From Myxococcota bacterium (GTDB lineage Bacteria > Myxococcota > XYA12-FULL-58-9 > JALHOP01), in NCBI GenBank assembly GCA_022842935.1, contig JALHOP010000002.1, positions 1-64,000 on the forward strand: a stretch of DNA of 64,000 nucleotides. Reading direction: 5' to 3'. Below, in pieces: positions 7,501 to 15,543 of the stretch. Below the pieces are notes generated by a model. It had not been told where the DNA came from. It did not search any database and saw nothing but the letters and a program-made list of their open reading frames with translations. Within the stretch, counting starts at the first letter, position 1, and each line of letters begins with the position of its first letter. The translations under genes were made by a program, and so were the position numbers.

Positions 7501-8254
7501 TGCGACTCGCATTGACGATGGAGCCGTCCGCGAGCAGGACCTTGATCGATTGCACCGTCGAGATGATCGGTCCGTAGCCCACGTAACGACCGTGGACGTT
7601 GACGCCGAGCGAGCCGCCCACCGTGAAGTTGTTGTAGGTCTGCATGACCTTCACGGAGAGGCCGTCGGGGTCGATGACCTTCTGGAGATCGCGCCAAGTC
7701 ATGCCTGCTTGGACCGTGATGGTCTTCTGCGCGGGCTGATAGTCGACGACCTTGTTCAGGTTCTTCATGTCGATGACGAGGCCATTCGCAGCGATGGTCT
7801 GTCCGCCCATGCTGAAACCGCCGCCCCTGATCGAGACGGGCAATGTCGTGCCGGCGACGAGGCTCGCAAGCTCCGCCAGGCTGGAGGGCGTTTGCACGCT
7901 CTCGACGCGATATCCCTTCGAGCGCGAGAAGTCCGTCACGATCTCGTCGTTGACCGCACCGGGTCGAATGGTGCGCGCGACTACCGCATGCGACATCGCA
8001 CCGGTGATGGCGCGTTGCTTGAGATCAGCGAGCGAGACGCCCGCGCTGGTCGATAGTGCCGTCGCCACCTGGAGCGCTCGTCGCGTTGCGGGCGATTGTC
8101 GCGAGGCCACGGCATTGGGAGCGTTCGGGGCGTTGGAAACGACACGTTCATCGTCTGCTAAAGCGGGCAGGCGCGTGGGTGTGCAGTCGGAGAACATCTG
8201 CGCGACCGCGGATTGAATCGGCGAGCGCGCCGCGTCTCTAGGATCGAGCTTCAT
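4517..8254 (-). CDS. FAD-linked oxidase / SAM methyltransferase fusion with C-terminal repeats
   Basis: A 1245-residue multidomain protein. Residues ~108-290 are a GlcD/VAO-type FAD-binding domain (SIRGGGFSMGGQ, then GGSLGVNVHGRYVGYGP and GGYGGLGVIVEATLDL), followed by a substrate-side domain ending near 580. Residues ~680-900 resemble a class I SAM methyltransferase (YIGLHHAPPEKLAAF, then RMLRPGGKVVLRDHD). Two related segments follow at ~915-1100, each with a KPWYEFPF/RPWYEFPF signature after a hydrophobic F-x-x-F-x-x-F helix. The last ~140 residues are unrecognised (TAKRYVPFTHMVRAI). No signal peptide is evident. Known VAO-family enzymes oxidise alcohols, sugars or lactones; the substrate here cannot be guessed. 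It overlaps the downstream SCP2-like gene's neighbour by ATGA, so the two are probably co-translated, with the small gene first. Confidence 0.75.
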   Translation of the reverse strand: MKLDPRDAARSPIQSAVAQMFSDCTPTRLPALADDERVVSNAPNAPNAVASRQSPATRRALQVATALSTSAGVSLADLKQRAITGAMSHAVVARTIRPGAVNDEIVTDFSRSKGYRVESVQTPSSLAELASLVAGTTLPVSIRGGGFSMGGQTIAANGLVIDMKNLNKVVDYQPAQKTITVQAGMTWRDLQKVIDPDGLSVKVMQTYNNFTVGGSLGVNVHGRYVGYGPIISTVQSIKVLLADGSIVNASRTENVDLFEGAIGGYGGLGVIVEATLDLADNVKLERRYQDIKASSLEQTVRDYVAYFDEHVAGNPNAVMTNADLYPPAYDLMRSVTYYATDKAVTVTDRLQEPCKPNIAAALRMSALELAGPVKRYRQSVFEPRELNQERVVYRNWEASYHAQELEGANQTVPLLRKVLPFSNRKSLLQEYFIPKSKLAEFVPKMCEIFKKRGVNVANVSFRHVPKNTESTLSWAKDEMFALVVYYTQSYGPYGIGKEGKLKKAQEWTQEMIDAINAVDGSYYLPYQTYATPAQFERAYPRHAEFFAAKQKYDPNGLFGNNLWEQYMPKSTNHSYKAMLSTEAQRAELAAFFTNIFNIYEPDAFIHAIDEAIAKLEREGRDPNDRNVYLELMDILPKVSTGAAQSAFKTIASLKKQQREMAEQTAKALGRLGVQKIDGYVEIGTVGRYVNYLKSSLPMTGRTYVVSDEKPGFSIPAVVESTGGYGALDPRSYRPSALRDKFVPFSNYDMITQLEVPNNSVDLASIYIGLHHAPPEKLAAFVASVYRMLRPGGKVVLRDHDATTEMVPLIDLAHDTYNAGLGIPVATNMGEIRNFRPLSFWKQTMADAGFADCGVNTLQDGDPTRNTLMVFEKPVGATDLPSSVIERLEAGDMRSIADLKALPDYHRPVHQTYMTQPEWVLVDVFQSFADFQKTKPWYEFPFDDYVDVVAKVYKRHRAYAVAQGVADTKAFGEYEDMDKGLVAAVRVMFKTMKLAADFFKGDRIPSQILQAQAGNDASTVYKSKPEIILQEIFTTFAAFMVERPWYEFPFPEYIKRAEEAYAAFRDQLVASGVSPKAVEGYEKLDKGLHRAMDVFFKGMALAGKMVTKSLENEDVAQTTQLVVRGSAKSVESMPPSLIESTKSLGGDLYLLTAKRYVPFTHMVRAIADRRDTQVVEVAGNQNISVLVKSDRDNPLRFSMTTDSIMGWQLPASPGHYQTIKVPVTRLTDFVTEAEGQGCEVVRVHDF

Positions 8255-8652
8255 CGGCCGCTCCTCATCTCGAGCCAGCTTCGTGTCGCCTCAGCCGCGG
8301 TCAGGCGCTCGAAGAAGCGCAAGTAGAGGTCGTGATCACCGCGCACGCAGAACGCGGGCTTCGCGGAGGTCGGGTCCAGCAGCATCGCTTCGACCGCCGG
8401 GTCGTCGACGTAGACTTCGGCATCGAAGGCCATGACGGTCCCCTCGAGGGCCTGCGTCTTGGGTCCATTCACCAGCAGGTGAAAGCGCGCCTTGGGGTCG
8501 TCGGCGAAGAACTGGATCACGCCGTGCAAGTCGTCCGGCAACTTGAGGCGGGCTTCTTCGAGTCGCTGCTGGACGAGGGCCCACCAAACACGGTGTGGGG
8601 GTACGTCGCCGAAAGCCGGGGCGGTTTGATGGGATGCGATTTGTGAGGTCAT
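8251..8652 (-). CDS. SCP2 sterol-carrier-like small protein
   Basis: A 133-residue protein with the layout of SCP2-type lipid-binding proteins: a strand RFHLLVNGPK, then the acidic FDAEVYVDDPAVEAMLLD, then AFCVRGDHDLYLRFFERL, corresponding to the family's G-x-hydrophobic-x-GD and final helix. Members bind hydrophobic ligands in a tunnel. Its stop overlaps the start of the FAD oxidase-methyltransferase gene by ATGA, so it is the first gene of a two-gene operon and may present a lipid-like substrate to the large enzyme. That partnership is inferred from overlap alone. Confidence 0.55.
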   Translation of the reverse strand: MTSQIASHQTAPAFGDVPPHRVWWALVQQRLEEARLKLPDDLHGVIQFFADDPKARFHLLVNGPKTQALEGTVMAFDAEVYVDDPAVEAMLLDPTSAKPAFCVRGDHDLYLRFFERLTAAEATRSWLEMRSGR

Positions 8653-8769
8653 TCGGGCCGCTCCACGACGGTAGGCCCGAATTCAACTGCACGAGCGCCG
8701 CCTATTCTCGTCTCTTACGTCCAGGGTATCGGCGCACCTCTATGTGCGTTGCGGTGCTGGACACCGACA

Positions 8770-8895
8770 TCACGTCAGGACAATGGGCGCGGTTGTGCGC
8801 ACCTTGCCATCGACCACGAGGACGAGATTTTCGCCGACGCCTTCGGCGACATAGCCCTGCGGATCGAGGAGCAGCGCTTCCCAATAGCTGGTCAT
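8770..8895 (-). pseudogene. Relic of a branched-chain amino-acid aminotransferase (class IV)
   Basis: A 41-residue minus-strand frame reads EALLLDPQGYVAEGVGENLV followed by a short LVLVVDGKV strand. This is the core signature of IlvE-type class IV aminotransferases (EALLLD...G.VAEG.GEN.F.V..G). The PLP-lysine region before it and the C-terminal third after it are absent, and the frame closes with TGA at 8770. It is a fragment of about a seventh of the expected length. Confidence 0.75.
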
Positions 8896-9145
8896 CGCGC
8901 CGACACCCGAGGAGCTTGCAACGCTCGGGGCCTCCACGGTTCAGCTGTCGCTGCCCAGGCGCTCACGTACGCCACCGCCCGGCCAGCTACGGTTTGCATT
9001 CGCGCGGGCCGCCTAACGGCTCGATTCGCGCCGCCCATCGCAGATCGACTCCCAACCCGCTGCGATCTCCCCGACGGCGCCGCCCCGGTGTGTGTGCCCA
9101 GCCGAGTTTGCTCGAAACGCGTCAGCCGTGCGGGCTTTATCGCCG

Positions 9146-9238
9146 CGGTGAGAGTACCTCGGCGCCCTGCCTGATAACGCCGGTTCCGTAAACTTCAGCG
9201 GCTGACACTCGATAGAGACCTTTGTGCTACCTATGCAC
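9146..9238 (+). repeat. Direct repeat family B, copy B2
   Basis: It matches B3 almost base for base and B1 with a few changes, sharing the GGTGAGAGTACC start, the GCTGATAACGCCGGTTCCGTAAA centre and the TTTGTGCTACCTATGCAC end. It lies about 40 bases before the start of the trypsin-like lipoprotein gene. With B3 it encloses that gene as a direct-repeat-bounded unit of about 1.46 kb. Confidence 0.85.
9202..9232 (+). promoter_or_regulatory. Possible outward promoter in the right end of repeat B
   Basis: CTGACA and TGCTAC are separated by 17 bases, a spacing and partial match expected of a housekeeping promoter, and they point toward the trypsin-like gene that begins 48 bases further on. All three B copies keep both hexamers. 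The -10 match is poor, so this is a weak call. Confidence 0.22.
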
Positions 9239-9279
9239 CTCTGCACGAATCTGGCAGTTTGCGCGTGAGGGCGCGGTGC

Positions 9280-10392
9280 ATGGGCGTGGCGAGGCTGGCC
9301 ATCATGTGGGCCGTGATGCTCACAGCCTGCGGGAGCGACGAAAGCGCCAACGTCGAAGCGAGCGGCGTGGCGCACGGCGCCATCGTGGGTGGACAACTAG
9401 AGCCTGGGTTTCCGAGCGTCGGTATCGTGCAGAGCAATGGCGGCTGCACAGGCACGCTCATCGGGGCGCGTACGGTGCTGACCGCCGGCCACTGCCTGGG
9501 CGGAAGCGGCACATTTACGGTCGGCGGCACGAGCTACACCGCAACGACCGTCATTCCGCATCCGGCCTACTGCGGCGGTAGCTGCAACGACCTTGGTCTC
9601 CTCCTTTTGGGCGAAGACGTGCCAGTGAGCCCTTCGCCGTTGCATGTCAGCGCGTTGGTCGTCGGCGAATCGATTACCGCGGTTGGTTTCGGCTACACTG
9701 CGGCGGCCGCTGGCGACTTCGGAACCAAACGCTCGGTCGTCAATCTGGTCGACGCCATCAATCCGACCACCTTCGTTTGGGGAGGGACGAGCAGCACGTG
9801 CTCCGGTGATTCTGGCGGGCCGACTTTCGCGAGCGTCGGTGGCGAAAAGCGCGTGGCCGGCGTTCACTCGATGGCCAATATCGTCTGCTCTACCGCGTAC
9901 GACATGCGCATCGATATTTACGTCGATTGGATCAACAGCGCGGCTGGTGGCGACGTTGCCTCGGGAGACCCCTGCGAAGGCGTGACGTGCACGACGCCGC
10001 CCGGCCCATGCTATGTGGCGAGCGGCAGCTGCATCGCGGGCACGTGCAGCTACGCACCTCATGCGTTCGGGGTCGCGTGCGACGACGGAGATGCCTGCAG
10101 CGGTGGCGATCGGTGCGATGGCGCCGGAGTGTGCATTCCGGGAGCAGACACGTGCGCAGAGCCGCCGACTCCGCCGAGCGAACCGGGTGATAACGAAGAC
10201 GCCGATCCCGTCCCGCCGGATGGTGAAAGTCTCCAACCGCCCGCGGGGGTCGATCAAGGCTGCCATAACGTCGGCGCCGCTCCGCTGCTACAGCTCATGC
10301 TCATGGCTGCCTGGTGGGTCAGGCGTAGCCAAACGCAAGCTCGGACTTGCGAGCCAGCGGCAGGCTGCCAACGGTTGAGCTGGCGCCGTTAG
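9280..10392 (+). CDS. Trypsin-like serine protease lipoprotein with MYXO-CTERM-type tail
   Basis: An N-terminal lipobox (VMLTAC) marks a lipoprotein signal. The S1 protease domain carries the full triad: His in TAGHC, Asp in NDLGLL, Ser in SGDSGGP. A Cys-rich linker with paired CDDGDACSGGDRC-type repeats and an acidic Pro-rich stretch follow. The C-terminus has a GC pair, a hydrophobic helix (APLLQLMLMAAWW) and RR, as in MYXO-CTERM sorting signals, but then continues for about 20 residues where such tails normally end. ATG 9280 is preferred: GAGG lies nine bases upstream and the upstream TTG lacks one. The gene sits between direct repeats B2 and B3. It is probably a secreted or surface protease; the odd tail may mark a recombination junction. 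Confidence 0.85.
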   Translation: MGVARLAIMWAVMLTACGSDESANVEASGVAHGAIVGGQLEPGFPSVGIVQSNGGCTGTLIGARTVLTAGHCLGGSGTFTVGGTSYTATTVIPHPAYCGGSCNDLGLLLLGEDVPVSPSPLHVSALVVGESITAVGFGYTAAAAGDFGTKRSVVNLVDAINPTTFVWGGTSSTCSGDSGGPTFASVGGEKRVAGVHSMANIVCSTAYDMRIDIYVDWINSAAGGDVASGDPCEGVTCTTPPGPCYVASGSCIAGTCSYAPHAFGVACDDGDACSGGDRCDGAGVCIPGADTCAEPPTPPSEPGDNEDADPVPPDGESLQPPAGVDQGCHNVGAAPLLQLMLMAAWWVRRSQTQARTCEPAAGCQRLSWRR

Positions 10393-10609
10393 CCTTCGCG
10401 ATGCGTAAGCGCGACGCTGGGTCTGCCCCGTCTCGATGCGACCCGATGACGGCGTGCATCTTGTCCGCCAAGACGAACAGACCACCGACCCCGCACGTGA
10501 CTCCATGGCTGTACGCGCCACTGAGGCCGCAGGACGAAACTAGCTGCACCAGTGGCGGTTGGTCGTCGATGAGCTGCCGAGCGCGTGCGTAAGGATGATC
10601 GGCGCAGAT

Positions 10610-10697
10610 CGGTGAGAGTACCTCGGCGCCCTGGCTGATAACGCCGGTTCCGTAAACTTCAGCGGCTGACACTCGATAGAGGCCTTTGTGCTACCTA
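10610..10697 (+). repeat. Direct repeat family B, copy B3
   Basis: It is near-identical to B2 up to TTTGTGCTACCTA, then diverges. The stop codon of the next minus-strand gene (10700-10702) is two bases beyond the repeat end. That tight join recalls the way genes abut family A repeats, although the two repeat families share no sequence. Between the trypsin-like gene and B3 (10393-10609) no gene is seen with confidence. A minus-strand frame across this stretch overlaps the protease tail and starts inside B3. Confidence 0.85.
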
Positions 10698-10699
10698 CT

Positions 10700-11590
10700 C
10701 TAAGCTACTTTCAGGAGCTCTGCGATGCGATGCGCGTCGGCGGTTTCACTGAACCTGACGCGCGCACGACCGTTCGCGGTGAACAGCCACGGCCAGAATG
10801 TGGAGGCAAGGGTGGCCCGCTCTGGCTCGGAGAGGTTTTCGAGACACGTTACGAGCGCACCGCTGTCCTCGGTCTTCACGTAGTCGCTCTCGGCTGCCGC
10901 GGCATAGAGCGCACTGGCAGCGCTCACGATCTTGGCCGCGTATGCCGAGACGGCTTCGCCTTGCTCGTCTTGCTCCGCGGACGACTGAGCCAAGCGGGAA
11001 AGGAGCTGGCGTGCCTCAACCCCCGTGACGTTGCGGGCGTCGAGTCGCTGCCGCCAGTCGCGTGCAAGCGCCGAAACGATCGCTTTCTCTTGGAGAGAGC
11101 CGCTGGAGTGAGCCTGCTCGAGAAACGCCAGGTCGGAAGCACGAAGTGGCCGCAAAGACCCGACGACCGAGACTGCGGCGTGCCCCAAGAGGGAGCCACC
11201 GAGCAACCCGATCATGCCGAAGCACCACGCAGTGAACACGGCGCTACTGCTCGTCCCGTGGTTGAGGACAGTCCCCAAAGCGGCGCTTGCGCCACTAAGG
11301 CACGCCGTGACTCCTGAAGCGAAAGCGCTCACGCGCGCGGTCGGGGGACCGCGAAGTTTTGTAGCCGCGTGCAGTCGATGCACGAGCTCGGCGGTGAAGC
11401 GCGCAGGCTCACGTACGGGTTCGGCGGGACGCAGAAGAACAGGCGTCACGTCGAGGGCGGCCGCGAGCGGAAGCACGACGTCGCCCAATGGCGAGACCTT
11501 CGGCCGTTCGATGGGGCCGGCCACTCCCAGCTTGTGAACGCCGATCTCACGCGGTTGCGGAAGCGGAGGACTGGGCGATACGTTCGACAT
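10700..11590 (-). CDS. Hypothetical TM-hairpin protein, family member 1
   Basis: A 296-residue protein. The N-terminal ~85 residues are Pro-rich and soluble, two hydrophobic segments at ~88-109 and ~117-144 form a hairpin, and ~150 helical residues follow. The C-terminal motif (GALVTCLENLSEPERA, then WLF and a final F...A..I helix) recurs in the proteins at 11645 and 23262. No Pfam-like family is recognised. The start ATG 11590 faces the divergent start of the family member at 11645, so the two share a 54-base intergenic region and may be co-regulated. The job of the family is unknown; the shape suggests an inner-membrane anchor with a cytoplasmic helical domain. Confidence 0.65.
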   Translation of the reverse strand: MSNVSPSPPLPQPREIGVHKLGVAGPIERPKVSPLGDVVLPLAAALDVTPVLLRPAEPVREPARFTAELVHRLHAATKLRGPPTARVSAFASGVTACLSGASAALGTVLNHGTSSSAVFTAWCFGMIGLLGGSLLGHAAVSVVGSLRPLRASDLAFLEQAHSSGSLQEKAIVSALARDWRQRLDARNVTGVEARQLLSRLAQSSAEQDEQGEAVSAYAAKIVSAASALYAAAAESDYVKTEDSGALVTCLENLSEPERATLASTFWPWLFTANGRARVRFSETADAHRIAELLKVA

Positions 11591-11644
11591 GCAGGAGTGC
11601 CTTACGGGCTAGAGCGAAAAAGCTCGCCGGTTACGCCTAGCGTG

Positions 11645-12760
11645 ATGCGATTATCGGAGGTCGACACGCCACGTCTGTGGAAACGGGCTGACGCCGCGGC
11701 AGATTGGCCGCGAGGGACCACGGTAGGCCCGCTGACGATAAGCCTCCATCTCGATCACCGTGGCGTCGCGCTGCGTCGTTCGTTTGGCTGGCTGCTGCGT
11801 CAGGAGGTCTCCTTGCTCTCGAGCTTAACCCCAACCCCACGCGAGCCCGCTACAGCAACGATCGTGGCCGATGCTTCTGCGCTCTCGAGCTTCCATATCT
11901 CCACGCTCGATCTGGTTCCGCCCGCGACGGCACAGAACCAGCTGGCGCTGACCGTGGAACCTGGAATGCACACCGCTGCGGTGAAGCTCGTGCGTCAGCT
12001 CCACGCTGACGTTGCAGCCGTTACGTCGCAAAGGGGGCCGCTCGCGCCTCCGTCGACGCTCGATACCCGGCTCCACGGCTCCCGCGCCGTTCAAGATATC
12101 GCTGGCCCGTTGGGAAACGCTGTCGGCGTGCTTGCGGGCCTCGGGGCCGCTTTGGGGCTGCTCTTCGACGGGGGTCAGGGTGCCGCCGTCGCCGCCGCGG
12201 TTGCGGCGATCGCTGGCGGCTGGGGCGTCTTCGCGACAACCGCGGACATTCGTCTTCGAAAGGCGGCCGAGAAACGCGCCGCCGATCTCTACCGAACCAA
12301 AGACGTCGATCAAATGACCCGCGCATTGCGGGCAGCGCCACCCACAGTGCAAGCGCTCGTCCAGGGCGCCCTCCCGACGATCTTCAACGAGGTGAACGGG
12401 TCACTGCGTTTACCGGCAACGGTACATCTCGAAGGCATTCGCGCCGCCATCGCGGCCACCCCAGCGGATCCGTCGCACCGACGTGTTGCTCGGCTTGCCG
12501 AAAACGTCGCCAAGCTCTTGGAACGTGTACCCGCTGACCGGTGCATCGATGATCTGCGCCTCTTGCTCGCTGAAGCCAACGAGGCGGAGCGGCGTGAGAT
12601 TGGCGCTGCCCTGCACGAAGCATTGTTCGACAAAGACGAGAACGGTTGTTTCGTTGGTAGCCAGGTCGCGAGTCTCGAGCTCACACGCCTTGTCGCGCGC
12701 GCCGCGCGAGGCCTAGCTCCCGAGGTCCCGACCGAGACCTCGCAGCCAGCCCTCGGGTAG
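11645..12760 (+). CDS. Hypothetical TM-hairpin protein, family member 2
   Basis: A 371-residue protein in three parts. The N-terminal ~145 residues hold strand-rich LTISLHLDHRGVALRR and ADASALSSFHISTLDL segments. A glycine/alanine-rich TM hairpin lies at ~157-174 and ~179-198. The cytoplasmic-type helical C-terminus contains LRLLLAEANEAERREIGAAL then LF, the motif shared with members 1 and 3. ATG 11645 is chosen because upstream in-frame codons lie antisense to the divergent member 1. No clear Shine-Dalgarno sequence is seen. Member 1 is divergently paired with it and member 3 lies 11 kb away. Function unknown. Confidence 0.65.
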   Translation: MRLSEVDTPRLWKRADAAADWPRGTTVGPLTISLHLDHRGVALRRSFGWLLRQEVSLLSSLTPTPREPATATIVADASALSSFHISTLDLVPPATAQNQLALTVEPGMHTAAVKLVRQLHADVAAVTSQRGPLAPPSTLDTRLHGSRAVQDIAGPLGNAVGVLAGLGAALGLLFDGGQGAAVAAAVAAIAGGWGVFATTADIRLRKAAEKRAADLYRTKDVDQMTRALRAAPPTVQALVQGALPTIFNEVNGSLRLPATVHLEGIRAAIAATPADPSHRRVARLAENVAKLLERVPADRCIDDLRLLLAEANEAERREIGAALHEALFDKDENGCFVGSQVASLELTRLVARAARGLAPEVPTETSQPALG

Positions 12761-12843
12761 CGCAGCGGGCGTACCCGCGATCACGTAACCACCGACCCCG
12801 CCATATAGCGCGAGTCGGCGGCTACAGTGACCAGCATACGGGT

Positions 12844-13875
12844 TTAGAAGGCCATGCCATCAGGAATGCAGACGGGCTCGCAGCCCGGTGCGCGAAGGCA
12901 CGCACCGCCGTCGGTGGTCTCGAGGCACGGGCACATCGGCAACGCGCAATACTCTTCAGGGGCGCAGTCGGCATCGCTGTGACAGCCGCCCTCGGGGACG
13001 CACGCGCCGCAGCAGTACGGGGCCTCGTAGCTCACGACGTAACCAGGGGCGCAGTCCACGATAGCGATCGCCGGACAGGCGAGCGTAGCGTCACATTCAC
13101 GCGGCTCGCAGAACCAACCGCAGCAGGTGGAGGGGTCTTTCACGAGCACTTGGCCATCCGGGCACTCGGGGATCATCATCGTGCACGCGATGCGCTCACA
13201 ATCCGGGACCGGCTCGCAGTGCCCGCAGCACTCGCCAGGAGCCGTCACATACGCATAGCCGGGCGCGCACGTGATCGCAGGGCACATCACGCCCGTGCAA
13301 ATCGGCGGGCAATCCTGCGACACGCGGCGACCGGCCGTATCAACGCAGATGGTGCAGCCAATGGCGGGGTCGATGACCCGACCTTCGGCGTCGGTGGGCG
13401 GCGCGGCGGCGAGTGCGCCGCCATCGGCCGGCGTGCCCGCTCCAGCGGAGCCCGAGCTCGATACCGAGCCGTCGCCGTTTGTCGTGTAGCAGATCGGATC
13501 GGAAGGCTGGCAGCTCGAGAAGATGACGGTCCCGTTGACGTAGGCGCACACCACGCAGTCAGGGTCGGGAATGGTCACGACGTCGCACGCAACCGCTGGA
13601 GTCTCGCAGTTCTCGGGGCCGACCGTGCCGTCGCTCGTGGTGCACACCTGGCAGGTCTTTCCGGTCGCGTTCTCGACCGTCACGGTGAGCTTCGCGCAGC
13701 CTGCGGGGTTCGGGAGGCTCGTGCAGTCGCCTTTGGCGTCACAATACCGAAACGATCCATCTTCGGTCGCTCGGAGCTCGAGGGTTGTCACATCACCTGG
13801 GGTGCTTTCGTCGTTGCTGCTGCAGGCGACGAAAGCGACGGTACAGATGAGGGGGGTCAGATACATCAAGCGCAT
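12844..13875 (-). CDS. Cys-rich lipoprotein with chordin-like CC repeats
   Basis: A 343-residue protein with lipobox (VAFVAC) and AGGAG ahead of ATG 13875. The middle holds Cys pairs of the form CQVC and CVVC. From about residue 185 three repeats follow the pattern C-x-x-x-x-CP...C..G......CC..C.P (for example GECCGHCEP, STCCGWFCEP, PYCCGACVP), similar to von Willebrand type C/chordin-like modules. The protein is predicted to be anchored in the outer membrane or on the surface and disulfide-rich. The central GSVSSSGSAGAGTP stretch is a low-complexity linker. No enzymatic motif is seen. It is a monocistronic gene. Confidence 0.7.
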   Translation of the reverse strand: MRLMYLTPLICTVAFVACSSNDESTPGDVTTLELRATEDGSFRYCDAKGDCTSLPNPAGCAKLTVTVENATGKTCQVCTTSDGTVGPENCETPAVACDVVTIPDPDCVVCAYVNGTVIFSSCQPSDPICYTTNGDGSVSSSGSAGAGTPADGGALAAAPPTDAEGRVIDPAIGCTICVDTAGRRVSQDCPPICTGVMCPAITCAPGYAYVTAPGECCGHCEPVPDCERIACTMMIPECPDGQVLVKDPSTCCGWFCEPRECDATLACPAIAIVDCAPGYVVSYEAPYCCGACVPEGGCHSDADCAPEEYCALPMCPCLETTDGGACLRAPGCEPVCIPDGMAF

Positions 13876-14113
13876 GGGCGATAGTCTCCTTCGCGAAACT
13901 GCGGTCCCCTCGTCTCAGCACGTTTCGGGCCATACTTTGCAGGAGTAAAATCAACGGGTTGTGCGAGCACGCGTCAACGAACGTTGACATCGGGAAGCAA
14001 GCGATGTCGCCGTGCGGGGCGCACGCGTCGCTCCAACAGCCTGCACCCGCAGCGTGCCGGTGCCGCGAGGTAGGATGCCGCCCAACCTGCGAAGCCCGGA
14101 AAGCAGCCTACGA

Positions 14114-15338
14114 TCAGCAGCGCGTTTCGTGCGGGCTCCCGTCGTCCGCGGTGCCGATGGCGTCGAAGAGCACTCCCGGCTCGCGCGCTGAGATCTCTCC
14201 TTCTTCCGATTTGCGGTGAGGCGGTAGTACGAAGGAGCCCCGGTCGAGCACACGCGGCAGCCCGACGCCGTCTCCCGGTGGCGCCACGACGACGAAGGTG
14301 ACCTGGCGATCCATTGGATAGAGGTGGGTTTCCATGAACGGCCGGTCCGGCCAGATCCGGCGGGTTGCGTACACGTTTCCGTTGTTCTCAAGCCACGTGT
14401 CGACTTTAGCGGATCCACTCGCGTCGGGCGCAACCCACTTGAGCATCGGGATACTCTGGCTCTCGGGGTGGCTCACCCTGTACGACCCCAGCAAGAGGAC
14501 ACGGCTGCCTGGCGGAGCCTTGATCTCCATCCCCACGAGCTCGACCACGCGCCCTCCACGCCCCTCGCCCGTGATTGGATCGCAACTGAACCCGTTCGCC
14601 TTGCGCAAAGCGAGTGTCACCGCAACGCCGGTCGCCGGGTTGTCGAACATCATGGCGCTTTGTTTCGCCTCGGGGGAATTGTCGATTCGCCAGCCGAAAT
14701 ACGAACGTTCGAGGCTCTCGCAATGTGCTTTCGTCGCGGGATCGACGAGAGTCTTGGCCTCCTCGATGTCGCGCCAGAAGAGGGTCTCGGGCTCTCGTGC
14801 TGCGCCGGCTCTAGAAACCCGTATGGAACGGAAGGCCAGCAACGCGTTCGAAAAACATCGCGGGATCGAAACGCGGATTCGCCATCTTCGCGATGAGGGC
14901 GATCTGAGCGTCAGTGGCGCTGTAGAACTCACTGCGCACGCCGTCGGGATAGACGTGCTCGACGGTGAGAAAAATACCGTTCTGCGTGTACTGGTCCGAC
15001 GGGAAACTGGTGCCGTCATTGAACCCGATTGCGTAGCGGGTTTGCGACGCCGGCGGGGTCACCTTGCCTTCCTCTTTCGAGCCGTAGGGCTTTCCTAGCG
15101 CGGAAGATACGTAGGCGAGCGGGCCGGGTTGGCCCGTTTTGAGCTCGGCGATCGGGATCGAATAGTGGTGGGCGGGGCCCCAGGAGAAGATGTTGGCGGC
15201 GCGGAGCGCTGCGAGAGAACCCTCGATGCTACTTGCATTCCGCAAGTCGGCGAGCCGTTCGAGCCGGTATGGGTTTAGCCGAAGGACCTCGGCAAGTACG
15301 GAAGGCTGTTTGAGCTGCAACGTGGATGTCATCGTCAA
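14114..15338 (-). pseudogene. Unidentified gene split by a +1 frameshift
   Basis: The first part starts at ATG 15338 (GAGGAA upstream) and encodes 175 residues ending LPFHTGF at the TAG at 14811-14813. A second protein-like frame, shifted +1, takes over at about 14817 (EPETLFWRDIEEAKTLVDP...) and runs to 14114. No ATG, GTG or TTG lies near the point where sensible coding begins in the second frame. The simplest reading is one ~405-residue protein interrupted by a one-base change or a sequencing error. The junction GGT-TTC-TAG is not a classical slippery site. Neither half matches a family I know. The second half has strand-rich segments such as RVLLLGSYRVSHPESQ. Confidence 0.55.
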
Positions 15339-15543
15339 TTCCTCGGAGACAAAGCGCTCCCAATGGACACATTGGTTGACTCGAGTATCGCGACGCTTGC
15401 CCGATGGTTGCAGCTACCGGACCTGACTCGTTGACAGGCAAGCGCGTTCGGGAGCGCGGGTTCGTCGTCGCGCGCCGAGTGAGCTATGCCCGATCAGCAA
15501 ACTCTTGCGCGGAAAGGCCGGGGCCGCGTGCTTCGAACGCTGC

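Noticed and set aside
10319-10672. Minus-strand frame of 117 codons between the protease and repeat B3
   Set aside because: It begins inside repeat B3, lies antisense to the protease C-terminus and matches nothing known. Coding cannot be supported.
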